Of a DNA stretch of 47,297 nt, positions 9,951-17,912 are shown piece after piece (within the stretch, counting starts at the first letter, position 1; each line of letters begins with the position of its first letter). The notes beneath the pieces were generated by a model that was not told the origin of the DNA, ran no database searches, and was given only the letters and a program-made list of their open reading frames with translations. The DNA is from Endomicrobium sp. GTDB taxonomy: Bacteria; Elusimicrobiota; Endomicrobiia; Endomicrobiales; Endomicrobiaceae. The position numbers were made by a program, and so were the translations under genes. The stretch lies in NCBI GenBank assembly GCA_031289585.1, contig JAITPF010000027.1:1-47297 (forward strand), read 5' to 3'.

Positions 9951-9966
9951 TATGAGAATTCTCATA
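9951..9966. promoter_or_regulatory. Perfect 16-bp palindrome downstream of the Bro-N gene
   Basis: TATGAGAATTCTCATA is a perfect palindrome 12 bases after the Bro-N stop codon. No T-run follows, so it is not a standard terminator. It could be a binding site for a dimeric regulator. The rest of the gap up to the IS element at 10228 has no supportable gene; a minus-strand reading around 10010-10110 (KGDEGA..KIIDDWQDVNRG) looks faintly coding but is broken. Confidence 0.3.
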
Positions 9967-10227
9967 TTCTAAATCAAGCAGTATTGTAGAGAACGCAAAA
10001 TATTTATACAAATCGTTTAATACCGAACCCATTTCCCCGATTTACATCCTGCCAATCGTCTATAATTTTTTATGCGCCCTCATCTCCTTTAATCGCTACT
10101 TTCAAAATTCTCTTTCAAGCAGTACACCCTCACTATAGTAAATAATATCTATAACAACTGGAAGTAAGGCATAGCAAAGACAACAAACAAATGATACCAA
10201 TAATCATCTCCTTATTTTTTAAATATA

Positions 10228-10818
10228 TTCATAACAAGTGGCAGGAAAGCGCAGGTTTTCAAGGCTGTGGATGAAAGGGAGATGGAAGTTGGAAAGGGGT
10301 TGTTTTTTGTATCATTTGGAAGAAAAGGCATAAATTCTGTTGTATGGGGAAAGGATATTGGATAGTGTGAGATACTAAGCAGAAGTTAAGATATCACATA
10401 GTGAGGATACCGAAGTATCGGGGAAGAAGTGTTGTGAAATCTTCTTGTAAGACGACCTGGAAAAGTTGTTGAAAGAGGCTTTAGAAGTCAATTGGTGGAA
10501 GATAAAAGAACTAAATATACAGAAAAGACCATGCACATCTGTTGATACAAGTATGTGCAGAGGAGTCTATATCAATGGGAGTACAGATATTGAAAGGAGG
10601 AAGGGGTAAAAACCTGCGAGAAGAATTTTCTGAGATAGAAGAATTGTTGAGAGGTGATAGTTTCTGGGCTGATGGGTAATTTGCTGAAACAGTTGGGATA
10701 GGAGATGAGGAAATGATAAGAAGATAATATTCATGAGCAGTAGGGTGAAATTATGCCGTGCCGTTAGTTGTTGCCGTTAAAGAAGCCACGCCCTAAAGGG
10801 CGTGGTAGCAATTTCACA
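10228..10818 (+). mobile_element. Decayed IS200/IS605-type element, copy B
   Basis: The left terminus TTCATAACAAGTGGCAGGAAA and the right hairpin CCACGCCC-TAAA-GGGCGTGG (10786-10805) match copy A at 7950-8432. The left hairpin has decayed to GCGCAGG..AAGGCTGTG. It carries about 100 bp more than copy A between the left end and the transposase. The same point mutations are not shared, so the two copies have decayed separately. Confidence 0.7.
10377..10743 (+). pseudogene. TnpA (Y1 HUH transposase) remnant, copy B
   Basis: Recognisable pieces are RYH (AGATATCAC), the VNWWK block, DHAHLLIQV (the HUH motif reduced to H-A-H), LREEFSEIEELLRGDSFWAD and ETVGIGDEEMIRR. These are interrupted by stops and frameshifts, including a TAA right after FWADG. 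It is homologous over its length to the remnant at 8003-8356. Confidence 0.7.
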
Positions 10819-10871
10819 AAACTCTACATATTTAAAACTTGCCAGACGGGGTCTGCAAATGGTTAATTTTC

Positions 10872-11490
10872 TTATGCAAGTAATTTTTGTAATTCTTTTG
10901 ATAATTGCTCTTTTTTAGGTAGATATAATTGGTATCTGCTTACAAAAAGTATTAGCAGTGGCATATTCTACCATTATCTTATCTTGCTTTGCTGCTAATA
11001 CTATTCCTATCGGTTCATTATCGTCACCAGAATCAATTTCTTTTTTAAAATAGTTCAAATACATGTTCATTTGTCCGATGTCATTGTGTTCTATTTTGCC
11101 TCTTTTCAAATCTATTAAAACAAAACATTTTAAAATGTGAGGATAGAATACCAAATCTACAAAAAAGTGACTATTATTTATAGTAATTCTTTGTTGCTTT
11201 TTTATAAATGTAAAGCCTTTGCCGAGCTCCAAAAGAAAATCTTCAAGATTTTGAATTAACTTTTGCTCTAATTCGCTTTCCAAATACTGAGGTTCTTTTA
11301 TATTAAAAATTCAAAAACATACGAGTCTTTTATAACATCTTCAGGCTTACTTATTTCAATACCTTTTTTCGCAAGGGCAAGAACGCCTTTTTTATCTTTA
11401 CTTAATGCAAGACGATGAAATAGCATAGAATTCATTTGTTTTTTTAATTCTCGCACGCTCCATTTTTCTTTTATGCTGTCAGATTTTTGT
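10872..11490 (-). pseudogene. DUF1016/YhcG-family PDDEXK nuclease, C-terminal part, broken
   Basis: The piece begins EKWSVRELKKQMNSMLFHRL, ALSKDKKGVLALAKKGIEI and KPEDVIKDSYVFEFL. After loss of one A near 11297 it continues PQYLESELEQKLIQNLEDFL, LELGKGFTFIKKQQRI and FFVDLVFYPHILKCFVLIDL. A second shift near 10925 leads to SRYQLYLPKKEQLSKEL and a stop at 10872-10874. The D-L-V-F..V-L-I-D-L-K pattern is the PDDEXK core of the DUF1016 (YhcG) family, restriction-associated nucleases of poorly known role. The N-terminal DUF1016_N half is absent: the frame fuses directly to a different nuclease at about 11490. Confidence 0.75.
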
Positions 11491-12094
11491 TTTACTGTTA
11501 TTGGCATATTCCCTTTTGGGGCAGAACGCATTTGTTTCTTTAAATCTATCGATTCTTTTATTGACAAAAACGGAGTAAAAATTTTGTTATCTAATTTCTT
11601 TCCTGAAATTTCAACCCCAAGCGTTAAAAGAAGCCTTGTTCCAGAAATATTGGTATCAGTAGGTTGTTTTTTCTGTTCTATTTGCAAATTATAGAGCATT
11701 ATCATTTTCACATTAGGTTAATAATAATGCAAAAACACAAATTTAGAACAGCGTTGAAAAACGCCTGTATTTCTGCTTTCGCTATCGTCGGTCTTTGTTT
11801 CTTCAACGGCATAAAGAGGAGTATCTTTTATTGTTGGCTCTTTATATTGAAAGAAAACAAGAAAATCAACAAAACTTGAATATCCGCTAACGATCTTAAT
11901 AAAAATTTTATCAACTTTATTACATCTAAATCCAATAAGTTCATATGTAAAAGAAAATTTTCCATTCTCTAATGCAGGTAAAATACGCAAGTTTCAATAA
12001 AAGCGGCAAAGCCCTTATCGGCAAAAAACTTATTTAATATCTGCCCTAAAACTTCAATTTTCGGTCTTTCTTCCGTCAATACCCAAAGGTTCAT
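11491..12094 (-). pseudogene. PD-(D/E)XK restriction-type nuclease, N-terminal part, broken
   Basis: ATG 12094 overlaps the stop of the upstream ATPase gene (ATGA), so the two were translationally coupled. It reads MNLWVLTEERPKIEVLGQIL and NKFFADKGFAAFIE, shifts frame near 11990, then RILPALENGKFSFTYELIG, GYSSFVDFLVFF and YAVEETKTDDSESRNTGV. A further shift near 11715 leads to MIMLYNLQIEQKKQPTDTNI and RLLLTLGVEISGKKLD. VDF plus EETK gives the PD..ExK core, and the EETK-TDDSESRNTGV-QR block looks like a type II restriction enzyme, but I cannot name the specificity. The C-terminus is lost where the frame runs into the DUF1016 piece. Confidence 0.6.
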
Positions 12095-14259
12095 TCTGCT
12101 TCTTTACCCGACATTGTTTTATAATGCTCTGTATATCCACTTTTTGTGAACACAAGTTTAAATGCTTCATTGAAAATATTATAATCAAATTCTGAAGTGT
12201 CAAAAATATTTCGTTCTGTTGAGTGAGATTTCCGGTTCATATATCTCAGAAAAGACTGATATTTTATACTTTCAAAAGTATCTTCTTGAAACAGGTCTTT
12301 TAAATCTATGTTTTTTACAAATCCGAAAAAATATTCCAATATATTTCTCATACAATTTGCAACTAAAGCTTTGTTGTAATTTTTTTCACCATCATTCACT
12401 ATACTCCAATATGATTGATAGTCATTTTTAATATCATCATACTGCATTGGTAAAAATTTACTTCCATCGGTATTTTTTACAATTCTAAAAAGTTTTAGTT
12501 TCTTTTTATTTGAGTCTTTTTGTTTTACTCCTATAACATTTGTTAATTCATAAAAAAAGTATAAATTATGTGTTAGTATAAAAACTTGTTCATAGTTAGT
12601 CTCTTTAAAAAAGTTCTCTCTTATCAGTTGCGCCACATTAAATATCCAAATATGAGATAGGCTTGAAATAGGGTCATCTATAACAATAATTTTCTTTGTG
12701 TTTTGGCTTGTAGCAGTTTTTTTTCCTTTGCATAACTCGCAAAAATAAAGAAAACTGATTATCATTTTTTCACCTTCGCTTAATGTTTTGAAATCACAAT
12801 CTTCAGTTCTTTTTATTTTGTATAAGTTGTCAGAATATTTTTCGATAGAAAAAGTATCTGCTCCGAGTTCAATCAAGGCATTATTTATATTGCTGATGGC
12901 TTCTTCTATATTGATAGTATTTTTCTGGAAGAGAGCAACAATTCCATTTTGTTCTTTAATATTACTTTCGATTTTAGAAATTTCCTCGTTGATTTTCTTT
13001 ATACTTTTCTCAATCTCATTTTTTTCTTTCAAGTAATTACTTATGGTTTGGTCATATTCACAACGCATTATATTCCAAAATATTTTTGTTATATTATCTT
13101 TAGCAACTATCTTGTTATCAATTTTATTATTGTATTCCGTTATTTTTGCATTTATCACTGATAAAAATTCATTCAAGTTATTAATGCTTGAAAGCGAATT
13201 TTGAAGTTTAATGATTTTACTTGGCGAGGATATTTTTTTTTGTATTGATTCTTCGTTTGTGTTTAATATAGTCATTAGAGAATTATATAAATTCTCAAAT
13301 TCGCTTTTCTGTTCAGTTATAAATTGATTATTAGTGTAAAGGTTTTGATGACGGATAGAAGTAACGGCTGTATTATATTTAGTCTGAAGTTTTTTTAATT
13401 CCTTAATATCATTCTCATATGCCTCATCAAAAAACTCTTTTATATTTTCAATAATTTGAGGAGTAATATCCTGTTGGCAAAAAGGACATCTATCATGGCT
13501 TTCTTGTGAAAAATCAAGTCCTGTTTTTACCCAATCTGCATTATTTAGCTTTTTAATAAGCTCTGAAACGGAACTATTATCATTGCCAACAATTTGTTTC
13601 TGAAACAACAAACTATTCTCAATACTATCTTCGGGAAATCTTACTTGGGGAAGGCTCTCTTTTTTTTGAGGGGAACTATCGCTAACTATTCCAGCCTCTT
13701 TTTTTAATTGTTCTATTGTTTCATTAGGTTGATTTTCTGGTTTTGTTATCTCTAAAATTTTTTTAAAGAGTGCTTTTTTACTTCCCATAGAACCTATAAG
13801 ACAATATTCAAGAACCTTATCTCCACCAGCATATTTTGTTTTTATCTCCCATATTTTTTCTTCAGCTTCTGATATTTTTTGATTTAATTTATTTTCAATA
13901 TTACCTTTTTCTGTAGCTTTATCTGTTTTTTGCTTCTCAAGTGTAGTAATTTTATTGTTTGCATTATTAACTTTTTCGATTGCTTCTTTATTCTCTTTGG
14001 ATAAAGTAAAAATGCCTTTCAAATTATCTGGTTGATAGAAATAATCATAGATAAATTGTTGAGTATATACTAAAAATTCTTCTTCATTTAATCCTTCAAT
14101 GGAACAATTGGGGAAACTACTTTTATTGTAAAAATAGTTTGCAAGTATAGTCTTCCCTGCTCCATTTAAGCCGTAAATAAGATTGTATTTCTTGTCTGTT
14201 TCAAGAGAAGTTGAATTCTTATAACTTGCTACATTATTTAATGTGATTTTTGTAATCAT
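12091..14259 (-). CDS. RloC/PrrC-like AAA ATPase, probable anticodon nuclease
   Basis: The 722-aa frame is intact. Walker A GLNGAGKT is at residues 30-37. Long coiled-coil segments flank a single CPFC zinc-hook motif near residue 257. The ABC signature LSEGEK is near 491, Walker B IIVIDDPISSLS near 528, and the H-loop LTHN near 562. The C-terminal part has RNILE (R-X3-E) and, 36 residues after that Glu, the His of NRKSHS. This R-X3-E..H arrangement matches the catalytic triad of PrrC and RloC anticodon nucleases, and the zinc hook fits RloC. In the family, ATP hydrolysis controls a tRNA-cutting domain triggered by phage or DNA damage. Its stop overlaps the start of a PD-(D/E)XK nuclease gene. 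No toxin-inactivating lesion is visible. Other AAA_13 nuclease-associated ATPases are the alternative. Confidence 0.75.
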   Translation of the reverse strand: MITKITLNNVASYKNSTSLETDKKYNLIYGLNGAGKTILANYFYNKSSFPNCSIEGLNEEEFLVYTQQFIYDYFYQPDNLKGIFTLSKENKEAIEKVNNANNKITTLEKQKTDKATEKGNIENKLNQKISEAEEKIWEIKTKYAGGDKVLEYCLIGSMGSKKALFKKILEITKPENQPNETIEQLKKEAGIVSDSSPQKKESLPQVRFPEDSIENSLLFQKQIVGNDNSSVSELIKKLNNADWVKTGLDFSQESHDRCPFCQQDITPQIIENIKEFFDEAYENDIKELKKLQTKYNTAVTSIRHQNLYTNNQFITEQKSEFENLYNSLMTILNTNEESIQKKISSPSKIIKLQNSLSSINNLNEFLSVINAKITEYNNKIDNKIVAKDNITKIFWNIMRCEYDQTISNYLKEKNEIEKSIKKINEEISKIESNIKEQNGIVALFQKNTINIEEAISNINNALIELGADTFSIEKYSDNLYKIKRTEDCDFKTLSEGEKMIISFLYFCELCKGKKTATSQNTKKIIVIDDPISSLSHIWIFNVAQLIRENFFKETNYEQVFILTHNLYFFYELTNVIGVKQKDSNKKKLKLFRIVKNTDGSKFLPMQYDDIKNDYQSYWSIVNDGEKNYNKALVANCMRNILEYFFGFVKNIDLKDLFQEDTFESIKYQSFLRYMNRKSHSTERNIFDTSEFDYNIFNEAFKLVFTKSGYTEHYKTMSGKEAE

Positions 14260-14422
14260 TATAATTCTCTTATGTATATCATTCTATTTTGAGTATTTAA
14301 ATTATATCAAAAGTAAAAATTATAACTAATCAAAGAAAGGCTATTTATTTTATTTATTTATTTGTGGATATAGTTTTAATAATCCTCAAAACTAAAAAAT
14401 AAATATTTTTATTTCATATCAT

Positions 14423-14560
14423 TGTAATACTAACGGATTAGGCACATACGGTTGGGATAGGACTGCTAAAAGGTCTGGTCTTATGTTAAATAAGGCAGAA
14501 ATTCTTTTGACTTTGATTAAAAAATTAAGTCTAATAGGAACAAGGGCAAGCTGGTTGTAG
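14423..14560 (+). pseudogene. Short coding-like fragment, unrecognised
   Basis: An open stretch reads CNTNGLGTYGWDRTAKRSGL, MLNKAEILLTLIKKLSLIGT and RASWL before TAG. Amino-acid composition looks like real protein, and G+C is higher than in the surrounding AT-rich gap. There is no start codon or ribosome site. I do not recognise the family. The flanking sequence 14260-14422 shows nothing else beyond AT-rich DNA. Confidence 0.3.
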
Positions 14561-14569
14561 AGCATTTTG

Positions 14570-14720
14570 ATTGAGCCACCCCAATATTTCTACTTTTTAG
14601 ATTTGTTGTTAAGTCAAATGGATTTCTGTATGAAAATCAAGCACTTTTTCTTTGAGTGTAAAGTTCCGAAGTATTAAATTCAAAAATTTGTTTTTTTTCG
14701 GAAATATTACTTGTTTTACT
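14570..14720 (-). pseudogene. Large serine recombinase, C-terminal remnant 2
   Basis: The minus strand reads KKQILNLILRNFTLKEKVLD, then after loss of one T in the homopolymer after GAT, YRNPFDLTTNLKS and IGVA. This aligns block by block with remnant 1 (KNKIINLILWNL, LDFSYRKPFNLIS, WGG). It also shares AGCCACCCCAA with the tRNA-His 3' end at 5280-5290. It lies between the RloC-like gene and the Fic gene. The gap 14721-14803 holds only AT-rich sequence. Confidence 0.65.
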
Positions 14721-14809
14721 TTTAATTGATTGATAAGGTTTATCTTAAGTCTACCTATAGTCATTGAAAAATCCCCTTAAATAAACTTGACAATAATTAT
14801 AATATGTCT

Positions 14810-15815
14810 ATGTTTAATCCAAAATATCAATTAACAAAAATTGCTTGAAAATATCTCTGCTGTTGAAAGATTATATGGACGGATAGAGCGACTTCATATT
14901 CCTAAAAGTTTATGGTTAAATTTAGAAAGAAATAACCTTATACAATCTGCATATGTTTCAAACAGTATAGAGGGAAACTCTTTATCTTTACCTGAAGTAA
15001 CAAATCTTTTGATTGGTGGGCGTGTGCCAACCACAAGAGATGAAAAGGAAGTGTCAAATTACTTTGTTATTCTAAAAGAACTACCATTATTAAAAGATTT
15101 TGATTTAAAAACCTTATTTTCTATTCATAAAGAACTTTTAACAGGTGTTGATGACAAAATAGCAGGCAAAATAAGAAACAGTGTTGTAGTTGTTGGAAAT
15201 AAAGTGGGTTCTGAAATAATTGTAAAGTATAATCCACCGTATCATACAAAGACACAGATAGAGAAACATTTACAAGGACTCTTTAATTGGTCAAAAGATT
15301 ATGCTCAAACTTTGCCTATAATTAAAGCGGGAATATTCCACCACCAATATGTGTATTTACATCCATTTGTTGATGGCAATGGCAGGACTTGCAGATTGCT
15401 TACTGCGTTGTTTTTAATACAAAACGGTTATCAGATAAATAAGTATTTCATCCTTGACGATTTTTATGATACAGACAGAAAGTTATACTCTGACAAACTT
15501 TCAACAGCAGATGAAGGTGATTTAACACAATGGCTTGAATATTTTACAGATGGTTTAAAATATTCTCTGCAAAGTGCGATAGATAGGGCTGAAACCTCGT
15601 TATCGCAAGTTTCCGTATCTATGAGGTTAACTCCAAGAGAAAATCAGGTATTAGTAAATTTTACAAGTATTGGCGAATTTACAGCAAGCGATGTTATCAA
15701 ATTTTTGAATGTTTCAAGACAACAGGTTAATTTGATAGTGAAAGGTTTGATAGAAAAAAGTAGAATAGAAAAAAAAGGTGGTAAAACAAAGGGCGTCTTC
15801 TATAAGATTTTATAG
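14810..15815 (+). pseudogene. Class II Fic protein, frameshifted in a poly-A run
   Basis: ATG 14810 starts MFNPKYQLTK, then stops at TGA because the run AAAAA at about 14836-14840 is one base too long. Removing one A gives LTK-LLENISAVERLYGRIERL and an unbroken frame to 15815. The inhibitory helix SNSIEGN near residue 40 marks a class II Fic protein. The complete catalytic motif HPFVDGNGR is near residue 175. A winged-helix domain closes the protein (LTPRENQVLVNF..IKFLNVSRQQVN). Fic enzymes AMPylate target proteins using ATP. TTG 14841 is an alternative start that gives a 324-aa protein with both motifs, but no ribosome site precedes it. The gene may still be active through slippage or that TTG. 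Confidence 0.75.
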
Positions 15816-15833
15816 AATTGTCATATATTATAC

Positions 15834-15869
15834 TTGACAATAATCTTGACAAAAACATTGACAATAAAT
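15834..15869. repeat. Three 12-bp tandem direct repeats after fic
   Basis: TTGACA recurs at 15834, 15846 and 15858, exactly 12 bases apart. The units read TTGACAATAATC, TTGACAAAAACA and TTGACAATAAAT, followed by TTTATAAT. The same word TTGACAATAAT also occurs just before the fic start (14787). The spacing to TATAAT (20 or 8 bases) does not make a standard promoter. Iteron-like protein-binding sites are possible. The rest of 15870-15959 has no gene. Confidence 0.5.
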
Positions 15870-15959
15870 TTTATAATAGGGAATAAACTTCTTCTATATG
15901 CTCTATCTCTTTAGCCATAGAAATGACATTTTTACGATATTTAGTTCCGAATATCGTAA

Positions 15960-16060
15960 CATCGTTGACCCCAATTCAGACACTTTTCATCTTTTGCTAA
16001 TAAGCCAAATGGCTTTCTGTACGAAAAACTAAGCTTTTCCCTTCCAAATTTTATATAGCC
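15960..16060 (-). pseudogene. Large serine recombinase, C-terminal remnant 3
   Basis: The minus strand encodes KLSFSYRKPFGLLAKDEKCL and NWGQ, matching the FSYRKPF..WGG tail of remnant 1 at 5278. Upstream codons have decayed to IYKNLYTLK-like sequence with stops. It marks the right edge of the accessory island, 90 bp before the end of the PorV-like gene. Confidence 0.6.
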
Positions 16061-16151
16061 TTTTAAGAGTATAAAGATTTATATAGGCAACAGTTAACCT
16101 ATTTAGACAGATTTTGTTCGTCTAGTATTTTTATAAAAGTATATAAGAAAG

Positions 16152-17912
16152 TTAATTTTCTGTAGAATTTTTTAGTTTGTGTAGAGCAATTTTTGCTTTT
16201 TGGTGACGTGGATTTAGTCTTAGAGTAAGTTCCCACGCGCGTTCGGCTCGATAATATTTACCTTGTGCATATAGAACAAGTCCTTCAGTATATTTTTTTT
16301 CAGCAGTTATTTCATCATATTCAAATTGTTCTTCAGGCTGAACATGCACATCCTTTTCAATACATATTGATTTTGAAAGTTCTGCTACGGATTTATCTAT
16401 ATATTCTTTTGCTTTACTATAATATTCTATAGCTTTCGAAAAATTATTTTTGCTTACAAAATTTTCAAGTTTTTCCATTCTTTTTATGCACTGTATCCAT
16501 TTTCTCAAATTATACTTCTCAATTCCGTCTTCCAGTATTTTTTTAGCTTGCTCGTTAAGTTCCTTTTCTTTATTTTCGAGTTCTATAAATTTCAACACTG
16601 TATCTATTTTTTTGCTATATTCTTTTATTTCCTCCGTTGTACCTTTAAAACCAATATATTTTTTCCATTCGTTTAGCGCTTCTTTATAATCTGCAGAATA
16701 ATAGGCATTATATGCTCTTGCATAAGTTATTTTTCCAAAATCCAATTCATCGCGACTGTCTGCTGTTTTTTTCATCATACTGACAATTCCTTTATAAAAA
16801 TGCCGTGGAGATTCATAATCTGGATATGACATAATTATATCTGAAAGCATCTCTGTAGCTCTTAAATATTCTTTTTTATTATAGAAACATTTCGTTTCTT
16901 TAAATTTTTGTTCCGCTTTTTTAGAACTTATTTTTTCTTTGTTTAAAGCATCTTGTGCTTCCTTTAAAAGATTATTAGATTTCTTAAATCTCCACCTGTA
17001 AGTAAGTCCAAATCTGTTTATCAAATTTATCTCACTAAAATCAGCAGCATAATCTATTGTAAAAAAATAGAAATCTATCCCTATGCCGCAAGTAAAATGC
17101 TGCGGATAATATCCAGTACGCAAAGCATATTTATCTGCAATTATGTAAGCTAACCCTCCGTAAAAATCTGCAAAACCATCTTCATATTTTAAATCAGCAT
17201 AAATATTTATTGTATCTTTTGATTTAAATCTGTAGTAAGTCGGTAAAATAAAAGCTGAGCTTAATCTACAAATTGCTGGTATTTCATCTTTTTCACTGTC
17301 AACTTTTAATTCACCAGAAACAAAATTTTGCACAGATATTCCAAATTTTATTTTTAATATATCGTTAATATTAACATTTTTCATAAATCCGCAATCAACT
17401 GTATATGTACCACTTTTGTTAAAATATAAATCATAATATAGATATTTAATATTTACTCCATAAGCAATGCTTAAAAAATCTATATACCCTGCGACAGATA
17501 GAATATAATCCCACGTATTTACGGAAATAATTTTTTCAGGACTGTAAACGGTTTCCCTTGTCTCTGTATTTCCACTTGATAAGTTGGATACGGAAATGCC
17601 AAGAAAGATTTTTTTCTCAAGTCCTACTGCTGCCGAACCAGAATTATAAGAAGTTCCTTCAAATAAATTAAATCTTGAAAGACTTATGGCATTTTCAGTA
17701 AAAAATACCATAAGAGATGGGTTGTATTGTAAACTTGCGGGATCGTTATAAGCCGAAAATAGACTCTCACCAGAACCGAATGCAGCTACGCTCGAGCCGT
17801 GCGAGAAAAAATGTTTTCTTCTGCCAGAACCACCGAAAGAAAGTTGAATATTTGTAACAATAATTACTAAAGATATAATAAGTGTCGCTATTTTATTATG
17901 AGGATTCTGCAT
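16152..17912 (-). CDS. PorV/PorQ-like outer-membrane barrel fused to TPR domain
   Basis: A signal sequence (IATLIISLVIIVTNIQLSFG) precedes a PorV/PorQ (UPF0164-like) beta-barrel region at about residues 30-310. That region has the family opening AAFGSGESLFSAYNDPASLQ and ends in a strand-rich block with FGLTYRWRF. Residues 320-586 are helical and carry TPR-like repeats (ECF-like YNKKEYLRATEMLSDIIMSY, YNAYYSADYKEALNEWKKYI, YAQGKYYRAERAWELTLRLN). The fusion suggests an outer-membrane protein with a periplasmic protein-interaction arm. The gene overlaps the upstream FlgD-Ig gene by 25 bases, so the two are one operon. In relatives PorV proteins assist secretion or surface attachment; the cargo here is unknown. 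It is the first core gene after the accessory island. Confidence 0.7.
   Translation of the reverse strand: MQNPHNKIATLIISLVIIVTNIQLSFGGSGRRKHFFSHGSSVAAFGSGESLFSAYNDPASLQYNPSLMVFFTENAISLSRFNLFEGTSYNSGSAAVGLEKKIFLGISVSNLSSGNTETRETVYSPEKIISVNTWDYILSVAGYIDFLSIAYGVNIKYLYYDLYFNKSGTYTVDCGFMKNVNINDILKIKFGISVQNFVSGELKVDSEKDEIPAICRLSSAFILPTYYRFKSKDTINIYADLKYEDGFADFYGGLAYIIADKYALRTGYYPQHFTCGIGIDFYFFTIDYAADFSEINLINRFGLTYRWRFKKSNNLLKEAQDALNKEKISSKKAEQKFKETKCFYNKKEYLRATEMLSDIIMSYPDYESPRHFYKGIVSMMKKTADSRDELDFGKITYARAYNAYYSADYKEALNEWKKYIGFKGTTEEIKEYSKKIDTVLKFIELENKEKELNEQAKKILEDGIEKYNLRKWIQCIKRMEKLENFVSKNNFSKAIEYYSKAKEYIDKSVAELSKSICIEKDVHVQPEEQFEYDEITAEKKYTEGLVLYAQGKYYRAERAWELTLRLNPRHQKAKIALHKLKNSTEN

Noticed and set aside
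14540-14585. Degraded tRNA-like piece (GGTTGTAG..GAGCCACCCC)
   Set aside because: Only two short words match tRNA-His, and no stems form. The GCCACCCC part is better explained by the recombinase tail or a short attachment core.
14787-14803. TTGACA and TATAAT before fic as a promoter
   Set aside because: They are only five bases apart, far from the 16-18 needed, and the second box touches the ATG. It is listed instead as part of the repeat observation.
15834-15869. Tandem repeats as a CRISPR fragment
   Set aside because: Units are 12 bp with no spacers and there are no cas genes. No CRISPR array is visible anywhere in the window.
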